This document shows positions 36,541-45,298 of a DNA stretch of 64,000 bases, piece after piece. The number at the start of each line of letters is the position of its first letter. Position 1 is the first letter of the stretch. Origin of the DNA: Corynebacterium sp. MSK297 (GTDB taxonomy: Bacteria; Actinomycetota; Actinomycetes; Mycobacteriales; Mycobacteriaceae); contig NZ_JASPGD010000010.1 of the NCBI RefSeq assembly GCF_030232885.1, positions 19,138 through 83,137 of the forward strand, written 5' to 3'. Both the position numbers and the translations under genes were made by a program. The notes below the pieces were generated by a model, which worked only from the letters and a program-made list of their open reading frames with translations, was not told where the DNA came from and ran no database searches.

Positions 36541-36657
36541 TAATCTTCGCCGCAAAGTTTTGTGCACCAAATCAGGTGTGCGGGCGTGTGGCGAGGAGCA
36601 AATTATGACGAAACCCAAGACTGCACAAAATTTTTGATGAGAGTGTAAGGAGCCCGC
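36541..36657 (+). promoter_or_regulatory. structured leader of lpdA
   Basis: TAATCT (36541-36546) predicts an mRNA start at about 36554. The leader opens with AAAGTTTTGTGCA (36554-36566), which can pair (12 Watson-Crick plus one G-U) with TGCACAAAATTTT (36622-36634). The loop contains the ribosome site of a 10-codon reading frame. Confidence 0.5.
36605..36637 (+). CDS. 10-residue leader peptide upstream of lpdA
   Basis: ATG 36605 has a near-ideal GAGGAG 6 nt upstream and reads MTKPKTAQNF before TGA. Its last codons overlap the right arm of the leader stem, so translating it would break that stem. It ends 20 nt before the lpdA start. Its role as a regulatory leader is inferred. Confidence 0.45.
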   Translation: MTKPKTAQNF

Positions 36658-38085
36658 GTGTCTCACACCGCAAAGCGAATGGTCATCATAGGCGGCGGAC
36701 CAGCCGGGTATGAAGCAGCCTCGGCGGCTACCAAATATGGGGCCAAAGTGACGTTGATCGATGATCTGGCTCCGGGCGGCAACTCGGTGCTGCTGGACTG
36801 TGTTCCGTCGAAATCATTTATTGCCGGCGCGAATATTAAAACCGACTTGCGTCGTGCCGACGACATGGGTCTGAACGAAGGTATCGGTGAAACGAACCTT
36901 TCGGTGAAAGCCCTGAACGAGCGTGTGCAGGTGCTGGCCAACGAGCAGTCTGCTGATATTGCTGAAGGCCTGGAAGAGCTGGGGGTTCGCGTGATTAAGG
37001 GCCGCGCCAGCTTCGAAGAAATGGTTTCTGGTGTCACCCACTTGGTTACCGCGACCCATAACGAAGACGGCCGCGAAGAACTTATTCCGTGTGACCTGGT
37101 GCTTTTGGCTACCGGTGCGAGCCCACGGATTCTGCCGGGCGCGCAGCCGGATGGTGAGCGCATTTTGACCTGGCAGCAGATTTACAACTTGGAAGAGCTA
37201 CCAGAACACCTCATCGTGGTGGGCTCAGGTGTCACTGGTGCTGAGTTCGTCTCCGCGTTTTCTGAGCTGGACGTCAAGGTCACGATGGTGGCCTCTCGTG
37301 ATCGCATTTTGCCGCATGACGACGCCGACGCCGCCGATACCCTTGAGGAAGTTCTGGCAGAACGCGGTGTGGAGTTGGAAAAGCATGCGCGTGTTTCCGA
37401 GATCAAGCGCACTGACGGTGAAGGCGGGGAAGGCGTGGTCGTCATTACCGACGACGGCCGCGAAATCCACGGCTCGCACGCGCTGCTGTCGATCGGTTCC
37501 ATCCCGAATACCTCCAATATGGGCTTGGAACGCTTGGGCGTGGAGATGGAAAAATCCGGACACATCATGGTGGATCGCGTCTCGCGCACCAACGTGCCCA
37601 ACGTTTACGCCGCTGGTGACTGCTCGAATTTGTTCCCACTAGCGTCGGTGGCTGCCATGCAGGGGCGCATTGCGGCGTATCACGCGCTGGGCGAAGGCGT
37701 TTCTCCGCTGCGTTTGAAGACTGTGGCTACCGCGGTGTTCACCCGTCCAGAAATTGCTGCTGTGGGGGTGACAGAAAAAGAAATCGAAGACGGGGAAGTG
37801 CTGGCCCGCAAGTTCAAACTGCCACTGCACACCAATCCGCGCGCCAAGATGCGTTCGCTGCGCCACGGTTTTGTCAAGATCTTCTGCCGTGGGCAGTCGG
37901 ACTTGGTCATTGGTGGTGTCGTCGTCGCCCCGCACGCCTCAGAATTGATTTTGCCGATCGCTGTTGCAGTGGCGAATAACCTCACTGTGACGGATCTGGC
38001 TGATTCGTTTGCCGTGTACCCATCGCTGTCCGGCTCGATTACCGAGGCCGCGCGTCGCCTGATTGCGCCAGATACGCTGACCTAA
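36658..38085 (+). CDS. lpdA: NAD(P)H-quinone dehydrogenase, LpdA-like flavoprotein
   Basis: 475 residues, GTG start with AAGGAG upstream. FAD loop VIIGGGPAGYEAASAA at residues 9-24, NAD(P) loop VVGSGVTGAEFVSAF near 182, and the FAD-binding VYAAGDCSN near 315. The redox site reads GGNSVLLDCVPSKSF: only the second Cys of the usual CxxxxC pair is kept. The same loss is known in M. tuberculosis LpdA (Rv3303c), which reduces quinones instead of lipoamide. It precedes pyc, as in C. glutamicum. Confidence 0.88.
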   Translation: MSHTAKRMVIIGGGPAGYEAASAATKYGAKVTLIDDLAPGGNSVLLDCVPSKSFIAGANIKTDLRRADDMGLNEGIGETNLSVKALNERVQVLANEQSADIAEGLEELGVRVIKGRASFEEMVSGVTHLVTATHNEDGREELIPCDLVLLATGASPRILPGAQPDGERILTWQQIYNLEELPEHLIVVGSGVTGAEFVSAFSELDVKVTMVASRDRILPHDDADAADTLEEVLAERGVELEKHARVSEIKRTDGEGGEGVVVITDDGREIHGSHALLSIGSIPNTSNMGLERLGVEMEKSGHIMVDRVSRTNVPNVYAAGDCSNLFPLASVAAMQGRIAAYHALGEGVSPLRLKTVATAVFTRPEIAAVGVTEKEIEDGEVLARKFKLPLHTNPRAKMRSLRHGFVKIFCRGQSDLVIGGVVVAPHASELILPIAVAVANNLTVTDLADSFAVYPSLSGSITEAARRLIAPDTLT

Positions 38086-38137
38086 AGCCGAATTCGCTAG
38101 CGCCAGATTCCGCAATATCTGTCGAGTTATCACCCCA

Positions 38138-38161
38138 CCCGCCGTGCCCCACGGCGGGTTT
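38138..38161 (+). terminator. hairpin terminator after lpdA
   Basis: CCCGCCGTG (38138-38146) pairs perfectly with CACGGCGGG (38150-38158) around CCC, followed by TTT. The T-tract is short. Confidence 0.75.
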
Positions 38162-38265
38162 AGTATATTGAGACCTAGATTACCCAGGCGCCTGTGTGTT
38201 GTATGCCTAAATACGAGGGTGCCGGTTGGGTGATTTCTCTTGTATATATCCGAAAGGAAGTTGAC

Positions 38266-41200
38266 GTGGCACAGTCAGGCTTGCCAGCCTTCAACAAAGT
38301 TCTGGTCGCTAACCGCGGTGAGATTGCCGTTCGCGCATTCCGAGCCGCTTTCGAAACCGGGGCGCGTACCGTCGCGGTGTATCCGAAAGAGGACCGCAAC
38401 TCGTTCCACCGCGCTTTTGCTGATGAAGCAGTGCGCATTGGTGCTGAAGCCCAGCCGGTCAAGGCTTATCTGGACGTCGACGAAATCATCCGTGCTGCGA
38501 AAAAATCCGGCGCGGACGCTGTTTACCCGGGTTATGGTTTCCTTTCTGAGCGCGCGGATTTGGCGCGTAAGTGTGCAGAAAACGGCATCAAGTTCATCGG
38601 TCCCACTGAGGACACTTTGCACCTGACTGGTGACAAGTCCGCCGCTGTGCATGCTGCAGAAGAGGCTGGCTTGCCGACGCTGAAGGACTCTAAGCCGTCG
38701 TCAGACGTCGACACGCTGGTGGAATATTCTTCGGAGTTTGACTACCCGCTGTTTGTTAAGGCCGTGGCTGGTGGCGGCGGACGCGGTATGCGCTTTGTGA
38801 AAAACGAGAAAGAGCTGCGCACCAAGATTGCAGAGGCATCCCGTGAGGCCGAAGCCGCCTTTGGTGATGCCAACGTGTATCTGGAAACTGCGGTGATTAA
38901 ACCTCAGCACATTGAGGTGCAGGTGTTGGCGGATTCGCAGGGCAACGTCGTCCACCTGTACGAGCGTGACTGCTCGCTGCAGCGCCGCCACCAGAAAGTC
39001 GTTGAGATCGCCCCGGCACAATTCCTGGATGCCGAGCTGCGCGAAAAGATCTGTGCCGATGCGGTGCGTTTCTGTGAGCACATTAACTACGAGGGCGCCG
39101 GTACCGTCGAGTTTCTTGTCGACGAAAACGGCAAGCACGTCTTCATCGAGATGAACCCACGTGTGCAGGTCGAGCACACCGTCACTGAGGAAGTGACCTC
39201 GGTTGACATTGTGAAATCGCAGATGCACATTGCCGCTGGAGCTACTCTGGAGCAACTCGGTCTCACCCAAGATGCCATCACATTATCCGGTGCCGCGCTG
39301 CAGTGCCGTATTACCACTGAGGATCCTGCCAACGGCTTCCGCCCAGATACCGGCACGGTCTCGTCGTACCGTTCCCCGGGTGGTGCAGGTGTGCGTCTCG
39401 ACGGTGCTACCTCTGTTGGTGCAGAAATCACCCCGAACTTCGATTCGCTGCTGGTGAAAATGACCTGCCGCGGGGCGGATTTCCAGATCGCGGTTGCTCG
39501 CGCGCAGCGGGCACTGAACGAATTCACCGTTACCGGTGTGTCCACGAATATCGGCTTCCTACGCGCCCTGCTGAGGGAGCCGGAATTCGCCAATGAGCGC
39601 ATCAACACCGGTTTCATCGCAGATCACCCGCATTTGCTGGAAGCTCCACCGGCTGACGATGAACCGGGCCGCATTCTGGAATACATCGCGGATATGACCG
39701 TGAATAAGCCGCACGGTGAGCGCCCCACCGCATTGCGCGCTTTCGACAAGCTGCCGAAGACGCTGGCACCGGAGATCCCGAAGGGTTCGCGTGATCGTCT
39801 GCTGGAGTTGGGCCCCGAAGGTTTCGCGAAGTCCATTCGTGAGCAAGATGCGCTGGCGGTCACTGATACCACCTTCCGCGACGCACACCAATCGTTGCTG
39901 GCTACACGCGTGCGTACCTCCACGCTGTTCGCCGCAGCCCAGCACGTCGCACGCATGACACCAGACTTGTATTCCGTGGAAGCCTGGGGTGGCGCCACCT
40001 ACGACGTGTCCATGCGCTTCTTGCACGAAGACCCGTGGCAGCGCCTGGATCTGCTGCGCAAAGAAATGCCGAACATCAACCTGCAGATGCTGTTGCGCGG
40101 TCGCAATACGGTGGGTTATACCCCGTACCCCGATGCCGTCGCCAAGGCTTTCGTGCAGGAGGCTTCTGATTCTGGTATCGACATCTTCCGTATCTTCGAT
40201 GCGTTGAATGATGTCTCGCAAATGCGCCCGGCTATCGACGCTGTCTTGGAGACCAACAAGTCGGTCGCAGAGGTTGCCATGGCGTATTCGGGTGATATGA
40301 CCTCGCCGAAAGAAAACATTTACACCCTGGATTACTATCTGCGCCTGGCAGAAGAGATTGTGAAATCGGGTGCACATGTTCTGGCTATCAAAGACATGGC
40401 TGGTCTGTTGCGCCCTGCCGCAGCCACCAAGCTGATTACTGAGCTACGGAAAAACTTCGACTTGCCGGTGCACGTGCACACCCACGACACCGCGGGTGGT
40501 CAGTTGGCTACCTACCTGGCAGCAGCCAATGCGGGTGCTGATGCCGTCGATGGTGCTTCGGCACCACTGGCTGGCACCACCTCGCAGCCGTCGCTGTCGG
40601 CGATTGTTGCAGCCTTTGAAAACACCGAGCGTGACACCGGACTGGACCTGCGGGCCGTGGGTGATCTGGAACCATACTGGGAAGCAGTGCGCCAAGTTTA
40701 CGCGCCATTCGAGTCCGGTATCCCTGGTCCAACTGGCCGCGTGTACAAGCACGAAATTCCGGGTGGCCAGCTGTCCAACCTGCGTACGCAGGCCAGCGCT
40801 CTGGGGCTGGCCGATCGCTTCGAGCTCATCGAAGACACCTACGCTGCCGTCAACGAGATGCTGGGTCGCCCAACGAAGGTGACACCATCATCGAAGGTGG
40901 TTGGCGATTTGGCGTTGCACCTGGTGGGCGCCAACGTCTCGCCAGAAGACTTCGCTGCTGATCCGCAGAAGTACGACATTCCAGATTCCGTTATTGCCTT
41001 TTTACGCGGTGAGCTGGGCACGCCACCGGCTGGTTGGCCAGAGCTGAAGGATAAGGCGCTGGCGGGCCGTTCCGAATCGAAACCGCAGTTGACTGAAGTA
41101 CCGGAGGCAGAAGAAAAAGCGCTTGCCGACGACGACAAGTGGGTACGGCGCAATGGATTGGACCGACTTCTGTTCCCGAAGCAGGTCGAAGAATTCGCCG

Positions 41201-41694
41201 AATTCAAACGTCGCTTTGGTGATACCTCGGCATTGGACGATCGCGTGTTCTTCTACGGCTTGGTGGAAGGCGAAGAGACCGTCTTGCACTTCGCACCGGA
41301 TGAGACCGGCTTTACCCCGCCATCCATGGTGGTGCGTCTGGATGCCGTGGGTGATCCGGACGAAAAGGGTATCTGCAATGTCGTGATGAACGTCAACGGG
41401 CAGATCCGTCCGATCAAGGTCCGAGATCAATCCGTGGAATCCTCGGTAGCTTCGGTGGAAAAGGCTGATAAGTCTAACCCAGGCCATGTTGCCGCACCGT
41501 TCGCTGGTGTGGTGAACCCAACCGCACAGGTTGGTGACAAGGTTTCTGCTGGCGATGAAGTGGCCATTATTGAGGCGATGAAGATGGAAGCCCAAATCTC
41601 TGCCACCGTCGACGGCACTATCGAGCGCGTCGCTATGGGGCAGGCGACGAGCGTTGAAGGTGGCGACTTGATCGTCGTGATCAAAGAAGACTAG
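38266..41694 (+). CDS. pyc: pyruvate carboxylase
   Basis: 1142 residues from GTG 38266, with AAAGGAAG 5 nt upstream; an earlier frame start at 38194 would add residues not seen in relatives. Order: biotin carboxylase (1-460: [49 protein letters not shown]), carboxyltransferase (about 535-810: DTTFRDAHQSLLATRVR, AIKDMAGLLRP with the carbamylated Lys, HVHTHDTAGG metal site), allosteric/tetramer region, and the biotin carrier domain (EAMKMEA, biotinyl Lys1106). It makes oxaloacetate from pyruvate and bicarbonate. It carries two CTTGCCGACG copies. Confidence 0.98.
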   Translation: MAQSGLPAFNKVLVANRGEIAVRAFRAAFETGARTVAVYPKEDRNSFHRAFADEAVRIGAEAQPVKAYLDVDEIIRAAKKSGADAVYPGYGFLSERADLARKCAENGIKFIGPTEDTLHLTGDKSAAVHAAEEAGLPTLKDSKPSSDVDTLVEYSSEFDYPLFVKAVAGGGGRGMRFVKNEKELRTKIAEASREAEAAFGDANVYLETAVIKPQHIEVQVLADSQGNVVHLYERDCSLQRRHQKVVEIAPAQFLDAELREKICADAVRFCEHINYEGAGTVEFLVDENGKHVFIEMNPRVQVEHTVTEEVTSVDIVKSQMHIAAGATLEQLGLTQDAITLSGAALQCRITTEDPANGFRPDTGTVSSYRSPGGAGVRLDGATSVGAEITPNFDSLLVKMTCRGADFQIAVARAQRALNEFTVTGVSTNIGFLRALLREPEFANERINTGFIADHPHLLEAPPADDEPGRILEYIADMTVNKPHGERPTALRAFDKLPKTLAPEIPKGSRDRLLELGPEGFAKSIREQDALAVTDTTFRDAHQSLLATRVRTSTLFAAAQHVARMTPDLYSVEAWGGATYDVSMRFLHEDPWQRLDLLRKEMPNINLQMLLRGRNTVGYTPYPDAVAKAFVQEASDSGIDIFRIFDALNDVSQMRPAIDAVLETNKSVAEVAMAYSGDMTSPKENIYTLDYYLRLAEEIVKSGAHVLAIKDMAGLLRPAAATKLITELRKNFDLPVHVHTHDTAGGQLATYLAAANAGADAVDGASAPLAGTTSQPSLSAIVAAFENTERDTGLDLRAVGDLEPYWEAVRQVYAPFESGIPGPTGRVYKHEIPGGQLSNLRTQASALGLADRFELIEDTYAAVNEMLGRPTKVTPSSKVVGDLALHLVGANVSPEDFAADPQKYDIPDSVIAFLRGELGTPPAGWPELKDKALAGRSESKPQLTEVPEAEEKALADDDKWVRRNGLDRLLFPKQVEEFAEFKRRFGDTSALDDRVFFYGLVEGEETVLHFAPDETGFTPPSMVVRLDAVGDPDEKGICNVVMNVNGQIRPIKVRDQSVESSVASVEKADKSNPGHVAAPFAGVVNPTAQVGDKVSAGDEVAIIEAMKMEAQISATVDGTIERVAMGQATSVEGGDLIVVIKED

Positions 41695-41713
41695 TGCTGT
41701 TATGTCCATGAGG

Positions 41714-41803
41714 TTTTTGGACTTGGAGTCCAGCTACTTTTTGGACTCGGAGTCTAGGGACTTTGTGGACGCGGAGTCTCCCCGCTTTTTGGACGGGGAG
41801 TCC
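41714..41803 (+). repeat. four 24-bp tandem repeats with small hairpins at an IS end
   Basis: GGACTTGGAGTCC (41719), GGACTCGGAGTCT (41743), GGACGCGGAGTCT (41767) and GGACGGGGAGTCC (41791) start exactly 24 bp apart, each preceded by TTTTT or TTTGT. Each core can fold on itself (GGACT/AGTCC or GGAC/GTCC). The unit matches the single terminal repeat at the other end of the IS. Confidence 0.85.
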
Positions 41804-41823
41804 ACAGAGTTTTTGTACTGGTG

Positions 41824-43317
41824 CTAGCTTGGCTTCTTCCGGCGGCTTGGCCGTGGCCCAGAGAGGTTGGGTTTTAGCTCTGGGGGTTGTCGGTGCCACA
41901 TGCCGACAACGTGGTTTATGTTGATGTGACCGCCGGGTGGACGCTGATTCAGTTGGATTGGTAGCGGAAATGACAACAGTTTCTCACCGTCGTGATCAGT
42001 AAAAAATTCCACATAGTCATCGGCTACGCTGCTGTAGATGGCTCGATTTTTGAAGCGCAGCCCGACGTAGAGGCCGCGTCCTATAACGCGTACCGCCCCG
42101 CTTTTGTTGATCCACAGCTTGTCCGGGATAGGCCAGAGTGCATGTACACCGGTAGAGCTTGGCATTACGGTTGAGGAATCGGCATGGGGTGTATCTTGCT
42201 GGATCGCCTGAGTGTCGTTACTTGGTGTTCTGTCTGAAGCTGCAACTTCAGGCAGGGTATTATCTGTCGTGACCACTGTCTCGGCTGCTAAGGCATCTGC
42301 TTGGTTGTCGGGGTGAATCCGGTGATATTGTTTCGTGATTTTTGTCCATAAAACATCTGGGTCAATCGGCTGCGTCGGTGGCTGGGCATGCGAGATAATC
42401 TCCCAGGCTTGGGCTGGGGTGATGTGCATCTTGCCTTTGAGAAGTCCTTGGTGGCGACGGCGTGTGTTGTAGAAGTTGCGGTAGTCGACAATCAGCTGTT
42501 GGACCTGCGCCAGCGTCGTTGGGGTACGAGCATCCAAAAACCTGGTCATGGTTTGGTGCGATCGCTCGTCTTTGCCTTGCGTCGTGGGAGCAAAGCCTGC
42601 ACTTGATTGAACTCCCAGGCTGGCGAGCCAGCGTTCGGTTTGCGACAGCCGGCCGCGATGGTAGGTGGCAAAGGCCTCACCGTTGTCAGAGAGGACTTCT
42701 TGGGGAAGTCCGTAAGCATCAATGGCTCCACTTAGCGTGATGCGGGCATCGGTGCCGTTTTCTGGAGTTCCAAAAGCTTGGGAGCCGACGTCGAAGCGGC
42801 TGGTATCGTCGACGACTTGGTAGATAGTTACTTGCGTGTGAGGCACATCGAAGAGTCTGTAGGTAAACGCATCGATCTGCCACAGTTCATTGACTTCGCC
42901 CCTGGCAAAGTGCCTGTAGGACTTACGCGGTCGTTTACGTGCATTGATGTCAGCGACGCCAGCCTCGTGCAACCATTGTGCGATTAAAGCTCGTGACGGT
43001 GGTTGGTCGTAGCCGAGTTCGTCGAGGAAGAAGTAGAAGATTGACCATGGGCCGCAGTCTTGGCCGCGGGCTTTTAACGTACCGCGAGCTTGCAGGACTT
43101 GTTGTCGATTTTTGTCATCGTAGACCCGTCGTGGGTTCAGCGGTGCCGTGCTGTCGGGCACGATGCCAGCCCGCCCGCGTTCGGCGATACGTGCTTTGAT
43201 GTTGTAGTACGTCTGCTTTGATACGCCGATGTTCTTGCAGAACTGCTGGACCGTGATGCCCTCACGGATGGGGTCGAAATGCGCTATCTTTTTGCGGAGA
43301 GTAATGGGAATTGCCAT
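41824..43317 (-). CDS. IS481-family transposase
   Basis: 497 residues from ATG 43317. An N-terminal HTH (about 20-45: GITVQQFCKNIGVSKQTYYNIK) is followed by an rve integrase core with the DDE triad: Asp in WQIDAFTYRL near 150, Asp in VLSDNGEAFAT near 215 and Glu in GKDERSHQTMTRF near 250. About 170 residues follow the core, longer than in basic IS481 proteins, with a region (VHALWPIPDKLWINKSGAVRV) seen in some actinobacterial members. No frameshift or internal stop, so it may be active. Confidence 0.9.
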   Translation of the reverse strand: MAIPITLRKKIAHFDPIREGITVQQFCKNIGVSKQTYYNIKARIAERGRAGIVPDSTAPLNPRRVYDDKNRQQVLQARGTLKARGQDCGPWSIFYFFLDELGYDQPPSRALIAQWLHEAGVADINARKRPRKSYRHFARGEVNELWQIDAFTYRLFDVPHTQVTIYQVVDDTSRFDVGSQAFGTPENGTDARITLSGAIDAYGLPQEVLSDNGEAFATYHRGRLSQTERWLASLGVQSSAGFAPTTQGKDERSHQTMTRFLDARTPTTLAQVQQLIVDYRNFYNTRRRHQGLLKGKMHITPAQAWEIISHAQPPTQPIDPDVLWTKITKQYHRIHPDNQADALAAETVVTTDNTLPEVAASDRTPSNDTQAIQQDTPHADSSTVMPSSTGVHALWPIPDKLWINKSGAVRVIGRGLYVGLRFKNRAIYSSVADDYVEFFTDHDGEKLLSFPLPIQLNQRPPGGHININHVVGMWHRQPPELKPNLSGPRPSRRKKPS

Positions 43318-43368
43318 CCCCACATTGTCAACAAGCCAGAGTCCAAAAAGTCGTTAGACATCACACAG

Positions 43369-44487
43369 CTAGTCTGCGTCCACTTCGAAGTACTCGGCGA
43401 TATCGTCGAGTACTTCGTTTGCTCCATAAATGCCGACGGCGCTCATCCAAATGGTGTCGTCGACATCGTGGATCTCACCTTTCAGTTGGTTCCAGAGCGG
43501 ATTGCGCTGGAATTCTTCTTGTGTCTTTGCGGCTTCGCCATCGTTGTCGCCATACGCGCTGGTAAAGATGTAGTCTGCATCCGCTTTGGCGATTTCTTCT
43601 GCGGAAATTTCGGTGCTGAACCCAGTGCCGGTGGAAGCGTCATTTCGTGCGAAGCCGAGATCGGCAAAGATCACCCCGATATAGCTGTCGTCTTTATAGA
43701 TCCGGGTCGGCCCATCGACGAATCGCACGGACGTCACGCTAGGGTTTTTCCCGAGCTTTTCGCGTACGCGATCACCGATGCGCGCAGCACGCTCTTCGTA
43801 GTCGGTGATGAGCTCGTCGGCTTTTTCGGATTTATCCGCTACTTCACTTACCAGGCGCAAGCTGTCTTTCCAGCCATGGCCTCCAGAATCAGAAAAAACC
43901 GTCGGCGCGATGCTGCTCATCCGTTCGTAGAGATCTTCATGCCGGACTTTCGACGACAAGATCGCATCGGGTTTCAGCGCAGCGACTTTCTCTAATGACG
44001 GGTCACTAAGTTCACCAACCGAGACCGCGTCACCTGCGTATTTCTCGCCATCATCGCCGAAATAAGCAGGGATTCCGCTGTCCCCTTGGAGCTCGGTGAA
44101 GCCAACGACGTGCAAGCCTAGAGCGATAGCTGGGTCCAATACCGTGCGGTCGAGTGCTGCAACGGTGGTAATTTCTTCGCCCAGCTCCGTCGATCCCATT
44201 GCGTGCGAAATTGTCCGTGTAGCAGACGATTCTGCAGGTTTGAATGTGCTGTCTGCAGTGCCGGTGGTTGTATTCTGGCTGGAGTGCGCAGAATCATCGC
44301 CTGGTGCGGTACATGCAGTCAGTAGCCCCAAGCTGCAGGCGACTGCGAGGAATGCGCTTCTGGCCTTCCGGCTGTGGAATGGGCTGCCGAGCGATTGGCT
44401 GCTTATCGACGTTGGGCGTGGGGAGAATTGCCTGTGGGGAAGTGGTGAGGAAACTGCTGCTGCTTCGGGCAGTGGGGATGCTGGCAT
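43369..44487 (-). CDS. iron-siderophore ABC transporter substrate-binding lipoprotein (orphan)
   Basis: 372 residues from ATG 44487, chosen for the strong GGAGGT 9 nt upstream. The signal peptide is unusual: a 39-residue Ser/Pro-rich n-region before RKARSAFLAVACSLGLLTAC (lipobox Cys59). The mature part is FepB/FhuD-like: TVAALDRTVLDPAIALGLHVVG near 115, VGELSDPSLEKVAALKPDAI near 165, WNQLKGEIHDVDDTIWMSAV near the end. No permease or ATPase is next to it; it may feed another importer. Two DtxR-like boxes cover its promoter. The IS ends 18 nt from its stop. Confidence 0.85.
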   Translation of the reverse strand: MPASPLPEAAAVSSPLPHRQFSPRPTSISSQSLGSPFHSRKARSAFLAVACSLGLLTACTAPGDDSAHSSQNTTTGTADSTFKPAESSATRTISHAMGSTELGEEITTVAALDRTVLDPAIALGLHVVGFTELQGDSGIPAYFGDDGEKYAGDAVSVGELSDPSLEKVAALKPDAILSSKVRHEDLYERMSSIAPTVFSDSGGHGWKDSLRLVSEVADKSEKADELITDYEERAARIGDRVREKLGKNPSVTSVRFVDGPTRIYKDDSYIGVIFADLGFARNDASTGTGFSTEISAEEIAKADADYIFTSAYGDNDGEAAKTQEEFQRNPLWNQLKGEIHDVDDTIWMSAVGIYGANEVLDDIAEYFEVDAD

Positions 44488-44550
44488 TGTGGCTGTACCT
44501 CCTGGTCGCAAAACTGAAGTGCAGACCAGAAACGCCGAACTAGCGTACGG

Positions 44551-44597
44551 TGTTGTTAGTCTACCCTTATTACGGCCAATAGGTTAGCATAGTCAAC
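44551..44597 (-). promoter_or_regulatory. promoter with two DtxR-like boxes
   Basis: Minus-strand promoter TTGACT (44596-44591), 18-bp spacer, TAATAA (44572-44567). Plus-strand sites 44551-44569 and 44579-44597 each match the DtxR 19-mer at 13 of 19 positions by my alignment; one covers the -10 and start, the other the -35. Their centres are 28 bp apart. This points to iron repression of the orphan binding protein. Confidence 0.6.
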
Positions 44598-44661
44598 TTT
44601 ATAAGTTATTGTGAAGCTGGGTGATGAAGCGGTGGTGATGATGTGGAGACCATGAAATAGT

Positions 44662-44689
44662 CACGGAGCCGTGGCGGGTTAAATCCCGC
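44662..44689 (-). terminator. paired hairpins after the GNAT gene
   Basis: GCGGG/CCCGC (44674-44678, 44685-44689) and CACGG/CCGTG (44662-44673) are two small stems downstream of the GNAT stop on its strand. There is no clear T-run, so termination is uncertain. Confidence 0.35.
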
Positions 44690-44732
44690 TCAACGTGCAG
44701 ACTGGCCCCGCTAGACTCCCACAACGCGCCCG

Positions 44733-45233
44733 CTAAACGCGTGGAGTCGCGAACCACTTGACCATCGTGGAATCCGTCTTGTATTCGAAGCCGAATTTCT
44801 CATAGCGGGAACGCGCACGTGGATTGTCCTTATCCACGAACAAAGAGATACCTGGGGCGCCTTGTGTGCGCGCGAGTTCCACACCGGCCTCCAAGAGCCG
44901 AGTGCCTAACCCGAGGCCGGCATAGCGGCGCTCAACAGCGATCACGAGCTCCGGAACCTCTGGGTAGCCCACCCAGCCAGAGCCTGGATTGTTGGACTTC
45001 CAGTAGCGCAGGAACAAGCCGCCAGCTGGTACCGCATGGCTTGATATTGCGACGATACCACCCTGGGTGTATGGATCCCACTGGCTGACGTATTTGTGGT
45101 GGTCAGCAGACTCGCTTTCGGGAAGATCCCGGCTCTCGTCACCAAAAACGTCGGCAAGATAGTGCAGGCGAGACAGATACGTGCGATCGTCGTTGGTGGC
45201 AGGGCGCAGGGTAATTGTTGTGTCGTTAGGCAT
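44733..45233 (-). CDS. GNAT-family N-acetyltransferase
   Basis: 166 residues. The acetyl-CoA site, motif A, is AVERRYAGLGLGTRLLEAGV near residues 98-117, followed by the beta5-alpha4 region GISLFVDKDNPRARSRYEKFGFE, which is common in Gcn5-type enzymes. The N-terminal part fits the variable acceptor site. TATCAT ends 9 nt before ATG 45233, so a leaderless transcript is likely. The acceptor is unknown. It carries one CTTGCCGACG copy, read as Leu-Ala-Asp. Confidence 0.85.
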   Translation of the reverse strand: MPNDTTITLRPATNDDRTYLSRLHYLADVFGDESRDLPESESADHHKYVSQWDPYTQGGIVAISSHAVPAGGLFLRYWKSNNPGSGWVGYPEVPELVIAVERRYAGLGLGTRLLEAGVELARTQGAPGISLFVDKDNPRARSRYEKFGFEYKTDSTMVKWFATPRV

Positions 45234-45298
45234 AGCTACTCATGATAGTCGAATTGTATTGCTTCCGAATTGTTTCGGTGATAGAACTAGCTCGACAA

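Larger units (their letters stand above)
41714..43350 (-). mobile_element. IS481-family insertion sequence
   Basis: One transposase gene is flanked by matching ends: CTTTTTGGACTC at the transposase-start side (complement of 43350-43339) and CTTTTTGGACTC-like units at the other (41714-41803). The right end is unusual in holding four tandem copies. No target duplication is evident (ATGAGG against GTCGTT). It lies 20 nt after the pyc stop and 18 nt from the stop of the downstream binding-protein gene, between two complete genes. No CTTGCCGACG copies fall within it. Confidence 0.8.

Noticed and set aside
36658..38085. Calling this gene dihydrolipoamide dehydrogenase
   Set aside because: One of the two redox Cys residues is missing, as in quinone-reducing LpdA proteins.
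41714..41803. Regular repeats that might be a CRISPR array
   Set aside because: Units are contiguous 24-mers with no unique spacers, no cas genes, and match the end of the adjacent IS.
44674..44689. GCGGGTTAAATCCCGC resembling a tRNA T-arm
   Set aside because: The loop has 6 bases instead of 7 and no acceptor, D or anticodon arms can be built around it.
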